A DNA stretch of 64,000 nt from Nymphaea colorata (taxonomy: Eukaryota; Streptophyta; Magnoliopsida; Nymphaeales; Nymphaeaceae), in assembly GCF_008831285.2 (NCBI RefSeq), contig NC_045142.1, forward strand, positions 19,471,354 to 19,535,353, written 5' to 3'. Positions 1 to 10,860 of the stretch are shown piece by piece. The position numbers and the translations under genes are program-made. Positions within the stretch are counted from its first letter, which is position 1, and every line of letters begins with the position of its first letter. The notes beneath the pieces were generated by a model, which searched no databases, was not told the DNA's origin, and saw only the letters and a list, made by a program, of their open reading frames with translations.

Positions 1-1700
1 GAAACGATCGAACCTTCTACTGATAGGTCAAGTCTCATCTTGCAGATTTTTGCACATAGAAAGTGGAAGTAAGTACATGTAACAAATCACATCTACAAAT
101 GGCCTGCATACAAGATTAAGAAATTTTTCATGTAAACGGAAGTGGCGACTGTGATGAGACCTGTCACTATTTGACAAAAACAAGTGTGCTAAACTTATAA
201 AACTTGGATGACATCCCACCCATAGAGCCACTTAAGTGTCCTCATGATTTAATATATGTGTTTCTTGTATGCACTAGGACTTAGAATTGAGAGGAATTTA
301 TTATGTTCACTTAGAATTTAATGTACATACAAACCCTCTCAATTTAAGCATTGATTGGAAAGTTGGTTGCTCTCTTGATTTCAATCCCCTTCTTAAGAAA
401 CATTACATTGGAGCCATCAATTGTGGATGTGCTCATGTATTTCCAAATTTACCTTCACCTCTATGTGCTAGTCATGGCTTTATGAAATACTCATTGCATG
501 CATTAGCTCAGGGTGGTTTAACGGATGGACCGACCTACTGGAGGGAGGTATTTGCCCTCTCTCACCCGCACTAAGGTAGTATCTTCAGATAGTGGAAAGT
601 GATCAAGGAGAATGGAGAGCCCATGTCTTTAGAATGTATTTGGAGGAGTTTGTGCCACATATATTAGACTACTCATTCAAGTATATAAGCATATCTCATA
701 TATGGAACTGCTGACTCAAGTCTTCACAGACTTAGTTTAGGTGACCAAACCAAATTTTGGAATAATAACATAATAGAGCCATGTCATTACAAAATTTTGT
801 TTGAGCACATCTGTGTATTGCATGTTTTATTGATTTCTTATTTCCATACATAATTTCTTGCATTAAAAATTGGACATGAGTGTCAAAAGGGCCTCCATTT
901 TCTCTTGTCTCAACCGGCCAGGATTTGCACAACTTTTTAGTCATTTTAATCATATATAGTGCATTTCTTGTGCCTGACCTGGGTCAAATGTTTCTCATAT
1001 TATTAATACCTTCTATTGGGTCGACCCAGGTAGGCATGTCTCTTCACCAAGTCTAATCACCACCCTATTGTGATTTCTTACATGTCTGCCTATCCTCCTA
1101 TAGTGCCATTGAACTTGGTTATGTCAAAAACTTTTGTACAAATATTGGATGTCTTTTGTTGTAATATTCCCATCATCTTGATATTTTCTATATTTCTAAT
1201 ATTCTTTATGTTCATTTCTCATCATGGTATTTCTATTTCCTTGAACTTACATATCATTTCACAAGCATTAGCAATAACAAGTTGTCATACTGCCCCCGAC
1301 CCATGTGTCATCCATTCTTTAATCTCATCTTGTGATCAATCATGATCCATGGTTTTTGGTTAGTTTCCTTATCTTCCAAGTCTATCAAAATTATGACTTC
1401 AATTACTCTTCTAGAAAATGCTTATCAATATTTAGATTAGAACAAGCATCCAATTTAGCTCATCAAAATGAAAAAGAGAGATATGTGAAGAGAAGATGTT
1501 GCCAAGGTACTTGGTGAACCAATTCACAAAGAGCCAAAAAGATCTAACATCATATGAAGTCTTCTGGACCAAGCTGGGGAGCAAGAACCAGCTAGAAAAC
1601 CAAAGTTGTTCAAAAGAATTTAGCAGAATTCTATTTCCAAAGAAGCTCATTTTCCAAATCTTTTCAATGCCAATGACAAATGAACAAGGAAAGAAATTTA
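1..1700. other. Gene-free decayed repeat DNA
   Basis: I see no convincing gene. The open frames here are short and lack recognisable motifs. Bases about 11-150 resemble bases about 11812-11951 in direct orientation (shared blocks around 'gcatacaag' and 'catgtaaac'), so the start of the window is probably part of a dispersed repeat. Confidence 0.5.
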
Positions 1701-1708
1701 GTTAAGAA

Positions 1709-2036
1709 ATGTGGATCAGTGCCACTAGATTTGTAGAGCTAAGAGACCTGACCAAGAAAAAAACTAAGGACAAACATCCCAATTGGGTCAAAGGTCACAA
1801 AGTTGCATCATTAATTCAACCCATGGAGGTGACACTAGATCGGGTGTTATCTCGAAAAGTATTGAAGCCCCGAAACCCACCAACAGCTTAGGGCAAACTG
1901 ATGCACCAGTTGTACAAGTAGCATAGAGCAGTAGGACACAACATTGAAGATTGCTTTGTAATAAGACACGTAATCAAAAATTATGTTCATAAGGAATTTT
2001 TATTTGAAGTGGAATAGTCAAGAGTTATAGAGGGTT
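1709..2036 (+). pseudogene. Ty3/gypsy gag remnant
   Basis: A short reading frame at 1709-1891 is followed after a stop by an in-phase stretch (about 1890-2020) with the spacing typical of the C-terminal zinc-finger-like part of plant Ty3/gypsy Gag: HRAVGHNIEDCFVIRH, then a basic/aromatic helix. The family motif normally starts with a Cys about three residues before the first His; here that part is degraded and a TAG precedes the motif. No LTRs, protease or polymerase can be attached to it. It is most likely an old truncated insertion. The assignment rests on one short motif, so it is tentative. Confidence 0.4.
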
Positions 2037-2684
2037 TGTAAGAAATTTTAGGGTATCCTCTTCCTACAGTAGCTTTTGTCAAGTATGGAAGTACTATGAA
2101 GTTGAACTTTGATGTCATTCATTGTGTAAATCATACCTTTCTCAATAAATGACTTACTTTTCATAGCCAGACTCTCTCTTTCTCTCTCTCTATGTCTCTC
2201 TTTCTTTTTATCTCTTTCTCCACTCCATGACATGGCGTTCATCCTAAACTAGAACATCAAGATTGACGGCCACAAAATTTCCAATGTGTTTTCAAAATGC
2301 TTTTAATCTCCATAGGAAATCCTCTGAGTAAACGAGCTTGAGTTTCCATGAAGTAACCTCGAAAAACTTTAAAACCTTCGGCCCATTAAAGTATATGTTT
2401 CCAAAAAATTTCCCTTCTTAAATAGATAGTTCAGAACTTTTTCCCTACACAAGTGGGTGTTCCTAGAACTTCTACCCACATATGTAGTTATTTTCTAGGT
2501 CCCTTTCCTATGGAATGGATGTTTTTTCATGAGCTTCTAGAACTGGAATTCATGTTTTCCACTTTTCTGCATAGAACTTTTAAACTCAATAAAAGGGAAC
2601 CCCTTTACAGATATCATAGGCATAAAACCACTCATACTTTGGTACAAGACTAAAAACAAACAAGCATATAATCACATACACTTC
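2037..2684. other. Gene-free stretch with CT-rich tract
   Basis: No gene seen. A pyrimidine-rich CT tract lies at about 2168-2222. The rest is unremarkable AT-rich sequence. Confidence 0.5.
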
Positions 2685-3245
2685 AGTGTGTAAATTTCGT
2701 GTTTCGACATGCCCAAGTTACAAGTTTACAAATTCCATGCTTTGGTACATGATTTCGTGCTTTGGCACACCTTTTGTGCTTTGGTACATAATTTTGTGCT
2801 TCAACGCATATTTTCATACTTTGGCACACGATTTCATGCTTCAGTGCAAAATTTCATGTCTTTGGTACATGATTTTGCCCTTTAGCACACACAAGTTTTT
2901 ACAAATTTTTGTGTTCTAGTACATGATTTCATGCTTTATTGCACAAAATACTTTGGCACCCCTTTTCATGCTTCAACACATATTTTTGTACCACGACATA
3001 TAATTTCATGTTTTGGCACACACATGTTGAATTTCGATGCATAATTTCATGCTTTAACATAGACAAGTCGCAGTCTAGTGCATAATTTGTGCTTCAATAT
3101 ATACAAATGGAATTTTGGTCCATAGTTTTATTCTTTGGCACACAAGCATCTACAATAGTTTTATTCTTTGGCACACAAGCATCTACAAGTACTCACTGAC
3201 ACACAAATTTTACACTTTAGTGCAAACATGCATATGTGTTTTGGC
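2685..3245 (+). repeat. Degenerate ~20-bp minisatellite
   Basis: The stretch is built from diverged head-to-tail copies of a roughly 20-base unit alternating 'tttggyacayratttyrtgc' and 'ttcarygca' variants, about 20 or more copies. A more recent 34-bp duplication is embedded at about 3124-3191 (unit containing 'tttattctttggcacacaag'). No reading frame of interest crosses it. Confidence 0.7.
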
Positions 3246-3391
3246 TCGCACAAGCATGTAGGAACTTGTGCATAGAATGTGAACATTTCAAAATCTGGTT
3301 CCATTACTTGGTAAAAAGTCTATGCTACGCTATCACATTTTGTAGTTTTGGTTGAGAATATGTCAATGTGATAGCAATTCCTTTTTAAAAG

Positions 3392-3678
3392 TGTAGAAAC
3401 ATGCAACACACGAAGGAAGAAGAAAGAAACACACGGTATACGTGGAAAAACCTCAGAAAGAGAAAAAAACCACGGGAAGCTCTGACCTAGGTGCACACCG
3501 CAACCCTAGGAGAGAGAAAAAAATCTATTCACTTAATTCAACAATTACACTTAAGTGAAGATTATATAGGAGGGAGAGAAAGAGTGCCACCTAGGGTACC
3601 GAGCCAGCCTCGATGCCCGTGCCACATGGGACCGGGTCCAAAAATGGACCCGGTTCCCCATTACAATCTATTTTAACA
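3392..3678 (-). repeat. 3' LTR of copia element 1
   Basis: Direct repeat of 7608-7894 with equal length and nine substitutions (eight transitions, one transversion). TG...CA ends. It is the 3' LTR because the element reads on the minus strand. A second partial LTR tail lies immediately inside it at 3686-3719. Confidence 0.95.
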
Positions 3679-3727
3679 CTCCCCCTGGACCCGGTTCCCC
3701 ATTACAAACTATTTTAACACTCCCCCT
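3679..3727 (-). promoter_or_regulatory. Duplicated polypurine tract and LTR tail
   Basis: Minus-strand 'aggggga(g)' polypurine tracts, the priming site for plus-strand DNA synthesis, occur twice: at 3679-3686 next to the LTR, and at 3720-3727 next to the end of the RNase H frame. Between them sits a second copy of the last ~34 bases of the LTR (3686-3719) with one mismatch to the LTR itself. The right-hand LTR junction has only a single copy. Confidence 0.8.
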
Positions 3728-4637
3728 CAAGCTTGGCATACATGTCAAACATGCCAAGCTTGCTAACATTTTTCTCAAATTGAGATGTACATAAAGACTT
3801 AGTTAAAACAACAGCAACTTGATCTTCAGACTTCATATAGGGCAGGATCAACTCCTTTGAATCTATGCGTTCCCATATGAAGTGGCGATCGATCTTCACA
3901 TGTTTGGTTCTGTCGTGCAGGACTGGATTGTTTGCCAAGTTAATAGCCGACTTGTTGTCACAATACATCCTCATCTTCTCTTCCATTTTCACCCCAATAT
4001 CTGCTAACAGAATTTTGAGCCATAACATTTCTGTAACCCCCATAGCAACCGCCCTGTATTCAGCCTCAGCACTGGACCTGGAACAAACTTCTTGTCTTTT
4101 ACTTCTCCATACCACCAGGTTACCTCCAAGAAAGATACAGTATCCTGTGGTAGACCTTCTAGTATCTGTGCAACCTGCCCAGTCGGCGTCAGAGTATCCT
4201 TCAATGCTGAGTTGACCTTGTCGAGTATAGAGCAGTCCTTTCCCTTGGTCATTCTTTAAGTATCCCAACACTCTTTCAGCACTTTTCCAATGACAATCAG
4301 TAGGGGCATGCATAAACTGACTTAACACACCCACAGCATACGTAATATCTGGGCGAGTAAGAGTGAGATAAATGAGTTTACCAACCAGCCGCTGATACCT
4401 CCCTTTTCCTTCCTCATCCAAGATCGTCCCAGTTTTGATACTTATCCTTGTGCCAGACTCCATTGGAGTAAAAAAGGGTCTGCATCCCAGTTTACCTGTC
4501 TCTTTTAGAAGATCCAAAGTGTATTTCCTTTGGCTCATAACAAGACCAGTCTCAGATCTAGCGATCTCAATTCCCAAAAAATACCTCAATTTACCCAGAT
4601 CTTTGAGATTGAATTCAGCAGCTAACATTTCTTTCAT
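3714..4637 (-). pseudogene. Copia element 1 pol, RT C-terminus plus RNase H
   Basis: An open frame of 307 residues starting with ATG at 4637. The first ~70 residues are the distal part of copia reverse transcriptase ([17 protein letters not shown]). From about residue 145 it is the copia RNase H: YSDADWAG, the TGYCIFLGG strand, SSAEAEYRA and YCDNKSA give the acidic catalytic residues D, E and D, all present. The frame ends at the polypurine tract, which is normal for copia. What is missing is everything upstream in RT, including the YVDD active site. The start codon is only the first Met after the deletion junction, not a natural start. Confidence 0.9.
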
Positions 4638-5047
4638 CTTCCTTTTTTCTTCCTGTTGTATACCTGACCAAACAAATGATCACGGGAATGTTCTTCCACA
4701 GGGCCCCCCTCCATCTGACTATCTCTGTCCTCACTGACTGTGTCTACCACACTCACACTCAGAGAACTAGCCGTATAATCCAAGAAATCTGTGAACTGAA
4801 TCAACTGATGCGAAGAATACTCGTCCACTCTCTCACCTAGACACTCCCCCTGAAGAGGATTCGCAAGAAAGTATGTCTCGTGTTCATGAAAGGTAACATC
4901 CTTGGAGACATATACTCTGGAAGTGCTAGGGTCAACACACTTGTATCCCTTATGGGTGGAGGAATACCCCAAAAAGACCGTTTTGATGGACCGAGGATCA
5001 AGTTTCTTGAGTGGGACTATGATCATGGACAAAGCAAACACACCCAA
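4634..5047 (-). pseudogene. Copia element 1 integrase C-terminus
   Basis: A 137-residue frame continuing the integrase one reading frame away from the upstream part. KTVFLGYSSTHKGYKC and the following VYVSKDVTFHE are the conserved C-terminal copia integrase segment. It ends in VYNRKKKGR and a stop where the linker to reverse transcriptase should begin. The frameshift with the upstream integrase lies near 5030-5045. The next block of the family (about 200 residues of RT) is absent and the sequence jumps to the RT tail at 4637. Confidence 0.85.
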
Positions 5048-6260
5048 ACACCCGAGGGGTCAAAGGCCAGGGATTCTGAGTAGGCCACAAAATAGAATAA
5101 GGGGAATGACCATTCAACACACGAGTAGGCATACGGTTAATGAGATGAGCACTAGTGAGAAGTGCATCACCCCAGTACCGCTTAGGGACATGACATTGAA
5201 ACATAATGGCCCGGTTGACATTTAACAAATGACAGTTCTTCCTTTCAGCCACGCCATTCTGAGGAGGTGTATAGCTACAGGATGTTTCATGTATAATAGC
5301 CTTGCTTCGCAAGAAGTCATCAAGGGATTGGGAGACATACTCTCGAGCATTGTCAGTACGAAGGGTCTGAACAGGGGTCTGGAATTGAGTTTTAACAAAT
5401 GCAACGAAGTTTTTGACAATGCCGGGAACTTCACTACGTTCTTTCAATAAATACACGAACGTACACCGAGAGTAATCATCGATAAGAGTCATAAAATAAT
5501 GAAAACCACGATAGGTGGGTACTCCCAAAGGACCCCAAACATCAGAGTGAACCAAAGCAAATGGACGGCTGGTTTTATTGAACGAAATACGGTACGAGGC
5601 CCTAACATGCTTAGACAACTGACACACTTCATAGGCGAAGGTGTCCAAAGAAACAGACTGAAACATCTTAGGAAACAACTGTTTAATTAACTGAAAAGGA
5701 AGATGACCAAGTCTCTCGTGCCAGCGCATAATAACGGATCTGTCCTCCACGCCAGACAACTGTCCACTGGTAGCTGAAATCAAAGTAGAGGCAACCTGTA
5801 CTGGCATTCTGTAGAGACCATCAATAGCCGCACCAATCCCAATCTTCTGCCCCGTCCCCAAGTCCTGCAGTAAACAACGATCAGCAGAGAATATTAGATT
5901 ACAGTTTAGCTCTTTGGTAATACTGCTGATAGATAACAAATTTACAGGAATATTAGGAACATGCAGGGCATTATGAAGACAATATTTGTTCAGTAATGTT
6001 AAACTTCCTTTTCCAACCACAGAAATAGAAGAACCATCAGCCATAGAAACACGCTGCTGCCCAGAAGTCAACTTGTATTCTTGAAACATCTTAGGGTCCC
6101 CGGTCATATGATGAGTAGCCCCACTGTCAACAATCCAATCACCGGGAGGGGAATTACCTTGATCACTAGTAGCAACAAGAGCCTGAGCTAACTTAGCTCT
6201 ATCAGACGTATCAGACGTAGAAGTGTCCTCTGACGTAGTAGAAAGGCGACTGATGTAAGC
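4998..6260 (-). pseudogene. Copia element 1 protease and integrase core
   Basis: The frame opens just after the stop at 6261-6263. It carries the aspartic protease signature IVDSGATHH (about 6110-6140), then the pre-integrase zinc-binding region (RWHERLGHL, then YEVCQLSKH), and the integrase core with catalytic residues in VHSDVWGPL, RTDNAREY and QNGVAERKN. In the zinc finger the first cysteine of the family's CxxC is a tyrosine (TAT where TGT is expected), so the zinc site is damaged. The frame is lost near 5030. From the first ATG the open frame is 369 residues (4998-6107). Confidence 0.9.
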
Positions 6261-7201
6261 TTATAGTTCCTTGATTTGATCCGGGGAAAGCCTCGACTTT
6301 TCACCACTTGAAGAACCACTCTGATTTGAGTCCTGCGCAAGAGAACCTCGCCGACTAGACGGAGGGCGACCACGAACAAGTCTCTTCTCAGGGTGAAGAT
6401 CCCAACAAAAATCAACAGAATGTCCTGACTTGTGACAATGTGTACATCGCCTAACAGGGCGCTGGCCAGACACAGAAGAACGGCTAACAAAGGCCGAGGG
6501 ACCATTCCCATGACTGGGGACAATCTGCATCACTTGGCGTCTTTGTTCCTCGGATTCCACTCTGGCATAAACATCTTCTATTCCAGGAATCTCATCACAG
6601 TTGAGAATTTGACTCCGAATGGATTCAAACTCATCACGCAAGCCTCCAAGGAAAGGAACGTCTGGTCCATCCATTCCTTTTCCCAATACCGGGCATGATC
6701 AGAACCACAGTCCCAGTTATCATTCACATGATAATCAAGTTCCTCCCACTTAGTTTTTAGGGCTGCATAGAAAGAGGCAACAGACAGGTCACCCTGTTTC
6801 AGAGAATAAATACTGCGTTTAATCTGGTACGTACGCAGAACCCTTTTCTTGCGACCAAACATCCTCGCAAGCACAGTCCACATATCAAACGAAGTCGACT
6901 TCCGCAGAATAAGAGGCTGAATATCCGCAGACACAGAGCTGATGATCCACACCTTAACCTGACTGTCTTCCAACACCCACGTCACCCATTGAGGATCAGT
7001 TTTGCTGGGCGCCGGTTTGTCGCCTGTGATATAGGGAAGACGACCACGGCTCGTTATCCCAATCTCGAGAGTAGCAGACCAGGAGAGATAGTTGTCTTTA
7101 GTCAGACGAATGGGCGTGACCTGGACCGGCAAGATCTCGCTCTTGGGAGCGTTGCCCGCGTCAAAGGCCACATCACTTTTAGGTGCGATCTCTTCCGCCA
7201 T
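6261..7201 (-). pseudogene. Copia element 1 gag with zinc knuckle
   Basis: Gag begins at ATG 7201 (MAEEIAPKSD). RLTKDNYLSWSATLEIGI marks the N-terminal Gag domain found in plant copia elements, and the following helices match its UBN2-type core. Around 6655-6690 a frameshift moves the frame; the continuation carries FLGGLRDEFESIRSQIL and a CCHC zinc knuckle CTHCHKSGHSVDFC (C-x2-C-x4-H-x4-C, complete) that would bind genomic RNA. The continuation stops at a TAA (6261-6263), after which the same frame runs straight into protease, so this looks like a single nonsense mutation and not a natural gag end. Confidence 0.9.
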
Positions 7202-7210
7202 CACAAGCAA

Positions 7211-7595
7211 TCAAGTCAGACGCAACACCAGGCAGCAACAAGACAACACAGCGACGGCTGAAACACCAGCACCACACGGAACCCTAGGCATCGGCGACGG
7301 CGCTGGATCGCCCGACGGTGGCGGCGCAGAGGCGTGACGGCGCTGGATCGACCGACGGAGGAAAAAGAGACACCCACGGCAGCGGAAGCTACAAAAGGCA
7401 ACCGGCGGTGGCGCTGGATCGTCTGACGGCGGTGGCGCTGGATCGTCTAATGGTGGCGGCGGCGCTGGATCGTTCGACGGTGGCGGCGCAGAAGATCCCA
7501 ACGGCGGCGGCGCGGAAAACCCCAACGGCGCAAGCGCAGCGGCGCAGGTGCGACGGCGGAAACACGAGACGAAGCCAAACGATCTCACGAACCTG
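7211..7595 (-). repeat. GC-rich leader of copia element 1 with tandem repeats
   Basis: Between the primer site and gag lies an unusually GC-rich leader. At about 7290-7500 it contains five or six degenerate copies of a ~24-27-bp unit ('ggcgctggatcgtctgacgg' type). A Pro/Ala/Asp-rich frame reads through it on the minus strand but follows the repeat and has no gag features, so I do not call it a gene. Confidence 0.7.
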
Positions 7596-7607
7596 GCTCT
7601 GATACCA
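7596..7607 (-). promoter_or_regulatory. Primer binding site of copia element 1
   Basis: On the minus strand the sequence directly after the 5' LTR is TGGTATCAGAGC, complementary to the 3' end of initiator methionine tRNA. This is the standard primer site of plant copia elements. Confidence 0.95.
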
Positions 7608-7894
7608 TGTAGAAACATGCAACACACGAAGGAAGAAGAAAGGAACACACGGTATACATGGAAAAACCTCAGAAAGAGGAAAAAACCACAGGAAGCTCTG
7701 ACCTAGGTGCACACCGCAACCCTAGGAGAGAGAAAAAAATCTATTCACTTAATTCAACAATTACACTTAAGTGAAGATTATATAGGAGGGAGAGAAAGAG
7801 TGCCGCCTAGGGTACCGAGCCAGCCTCGGTGCCCGTGCCCCATGGGACCGGGTCCAGAAATGGACCCGATTCCCCATTACAATCTATTTTAACA
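7608..7894 (-). repeat. 5' LTR of copia element 1
   Basis: 287-bp copy of the LTR at 3392-3678, followed by the target duplication AAAAG at 7895-7899. Read on the minus strand it is the promoter-bearing 5' LTR. Confidence 0.95.
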
Positions 7895-7899
7895 AAAAG

Positions 7900-9500
7900 A
7901 AAGAACATTTTCAAATTAATGATTAATAGCAATCTCAATAAGTGCATAGTGTAAACTATGAGAAGCTATTTAATGAAATGGAGGGAATCAAATTTTAGAA
8001 AGTGTCATTAACTATGATGGCCCAATGAATGTAAGGACCTACAGCATCTGTTTAAGAACAAAGATCAGAACTGATCCGAGCAAAACATGCACGACATTAC
8101 ACAAAAATTATTGAGAGATGGGCTTGAGATAAGTGTGGTAGTTTCTCTTTTTTTTACCACCGATCAAGAGTATTAGGTGAACTTAAAGTGGATTTGCATT
8201 CAGGCTATGAAGTTTTTGGACTTATAAACATCTTTGTGTAGTGGGAACCCGCGAAGTGAAATGGGTTGAAAGCTTGTCAAAGTTGCATAGAACTACCAAA
8301 GTAGTAGTGTTTTGTAGTAGCCTATGGAGTTGTCAGATATTTCCCTACGTAGTGATGATTAGACTAAGAAAAGGAAAGGTGATGATTAGACTAAGAAAAG
8401 GAAAGAAAAAAAAATGAAATGAAGAGACAAAGTGTCAAATAAAAAGAAAAATCACAAAAACAATAGTAAAGAAAGTAAGCAAAAGAAAAAGTGTATGTGA
8501 AAAGCAAATGATCGTTTGGTTTGAAGTTCTCATGCAGATATGGCAAAGTCTGTCGCAACTATGAAGCAATCGAGATAATGTCTGCTCTTCTATAAGATTC
8601 TCCATGACATTGAGAATGACCCTTCTGAACTTACATTATGGAAGCAAAGAGAAATTCCTTATAGAGAGCTTGATAATATTAATTAATGAAGATTATAACC
8701 CTTGAGAAGTATTAGATCACATAGATGCTTCTCTACATGATGTAACATTTGAAGACAATGAATCTTTTCATCAAATGATAAACTTTCACAAGAATATTAA
8801 GGGAAATCAACCCTACCAGGGTAACTTTTTAACAATGTCTTAACATGTATCTTTCATAATGTCCCACCAATGTTCTTATTTTGGGCATTTTTTATCTTTC
8901 TGAGCACTAGAGGCCTTGACTTTGTGCTTCATGATCTGAACATCTTGAAGATGCTTTTCAAAACTATACGCTTTTTCCTCATGCTAAGGCATCCTTTATG
9001 TTTGAACAGTGTTTTGGCCAGCATTTTGGAACAAGGATCTTTCAAAATGCCAAACCAATCCCCAAACTAGAGCATTTTTTCTTTCAAACGGGCTTTTGAA
9101 CGAGCCTTTTGGAACAAATACTTTCTTGATGTCCCACTACACACAGTGGGACATCTTCTGAACAAGGCTTCACACAAGCACTATTTCGATCAAGCATCAT
9201 GAACAAGCAGCTTTCATAAACATCTCAGAATAAGCACCTTTCAAACCATGTTTTGATCCAAAGAAGTACCTCTCACAATGTCGCACCAGTGTTCATAATA
9301 AGGCATTTTTCCTGTGAATGAGGCTTTGAACAAGTATATGAGAACAAACACTGTTCAGATGTCATGCCAGTTTTCAGGTTGGGATATGCCAAATTCGAAA
9401 ATCGATTTTAAATCAATTTCAAGGATTTAAAAGGGCCAAATTCGAGGAAATTTCAAGCTGCTTCTAAAGGGGAACTTCAAACAATTTTCAAATCAATTAT
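7900..9500. other. Gene-free AT-rich stretch
   Basis: No gene seen. It contains a 26-bp tandem duplication at about 8350-8402 ('gtgatgattagactaagaaa' unit), a perfect 11-bp stem with 6-base loop at 9128-9155, and loosely repeated 'tgtcccac' and 'gaacaagca' phrases from 8850 to 9350 that suggest old satellite-like material. Confidence 0.5.
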
Positions 9501-10860
9501 AAATCTACAAATTTGAAAATCCCCATTTTACGCTTTGTTCCATTGTTCTTCTCTCTCTCTCTCTCTTTCTCTCTTGTTTCCTTAATTCTCTCCCTAACCT
9601 CATTCTGAGGGTCTCCCTTGGGCTTGATTCTCTTTTTGTCTTCCCCATTTTCAGCCACTCTCTGCTCCTGCTCTTGATTACATAACCTTTTCTTTCAACT
9701 CGACCTTCACCGCATCGAACCATTCTTCTCCTTCGTCATTTTCTTCAATCATTGTTTGATAGTCCATGACCCCAAGGCATAAGCCTGCAGATTTCCTTTC
9801 CAACAAATAGGGCAATCCTCTGGTGTGTGGGCTAACGAATGAGAGCTTAGCCAGCGAACTCATCATCTTCACCACCAACTGTCTGGGGCCAGATCCATCC
9901 TTCATCCAGAGGTAGGTTAGCCTCACCGTCACCACCCTTTTGCAGCCGGTGGATGCTGGGCCGGCCTTTTCTCTCTGCCACCTTCCCCGAGCCTCTTTGC
10001 CACACCACACTGTTTCTTCTCCTCTTACCCCAGTCTAGCCCCTATTTTCCTCCGTCACCTCTATTCATTGCCAACAGCAGCGACACCCGTAGCCAGACAT
10101 TGCTAAGATTGTCGCCCTCACTGCTGGCATTGGGCATGACATCAATCGGAATCTTCACTGGTAACCAGAATTCAAGCCACCACTGCCTTGCCCCTTTTCT
10201 TCAATCACAAACCGTTTTTTCTCACTACCGCTAGTCACCCTCATCATCCATGGAATTAGTTCACTCACCGCCCACCAGTGTCAGGGCAGACCACTATCCA
10301 TTCAACGCCACCCACTGTGGCGACCTTCAACATCTACCACTGCCAGTAGTAGCAGCAACTACCATCATCTCCTGAGGAGCGGTTCATGTAAAGTCCATCC
10401 CCAAACAGAAGCATCTATTCTCAAAACTGCTTTCATCCATATCCTGCCTCATCCTCATTGCTCCTTTTGTTCTGGTCACTCATCCGGTCCCTGGTGATCC
10501 GGTGATCCTGTTAATAGTCAGCTCTCACCCATTCGATCATGGTCACGTTTGCCGCTTCCCTTTCCTTCACACAGAAGCTGATCATCTGCCTCTGTTTGCC
10601 CTGACATCATTCGAGTCCGGTGCATTTCTGTAGATAATTTGTCGGCTTGCAACAGCTTCATGAAGGTAAGCGTCTTTCCATTTCTCTCTTCCCTTGAGTT
10701 TCTCCCTTTTTCTTTTGTTGCTTGTGTGTCCCTGTGTGCTGCAGGAGAGATGTGATGAGATGAAGTCACGCATGACAGCCTCTTTCATGGCACTGCAGCC
10801 GCTTCCTTTGACTAAACTGGAGAAGCATAATGACTAGGTAAGAACCGGCATTAGTGGTGC
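9501..10860. other. CT- and GC-richer stretch, no assignable gene
   Basis: A CT microsatellite at about 9547-9580 precedes a more GC-rich stretch with several 70-110-residue open frames on both strands (for example 9678-10010 minus). None shows a recognisable domain, and frames overlap on both strands as expected from base composition. It could hide a decayed gene or repeat; I cannot say which. Confidence 0.35.

Larger units (their letters stand above)
3387..7899 (-). mobile_element. Ty1/copia retrotransposon, intact ends, RT deleted
   Basis: A full-ended copia element on the minus strand. Both LTRs are 287 bp (3392-3678 and 7608-7894), start with TG and end with CA, and are flanked by the 5-bp target duplication AAAAG (3387-3391 and 7895-7899). 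Inside the 5' LTR is an initiator Met-tRNA primer site, and inside the 3' LTR a polypurine tract. Domain order read on the minus strand is gag, zinc knuckle, protease, integrase, then RNase H, as in copia. The catalytic core of reverse transcriptase is missing between about 4634 and 4640, and two frameshifts plus one in-frame stop break the polyprotein. I count nine substitutions between the LTRs (about 3 percent), so the insertion is fairly young. It cannot move on its own. Confidence 0.95.

Noticed and set aside
287-574. 95-residue plus-strand frame near the start
   Set aside because: No domain, repeat surroundings, no splice or promoter support.
7211-7648. 145-residue Pro/Ala-rich frame on the minus strand
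   Set aside because: It crosses the primer site and LTR border of copia element 1 and reflects the leader minisatellite.
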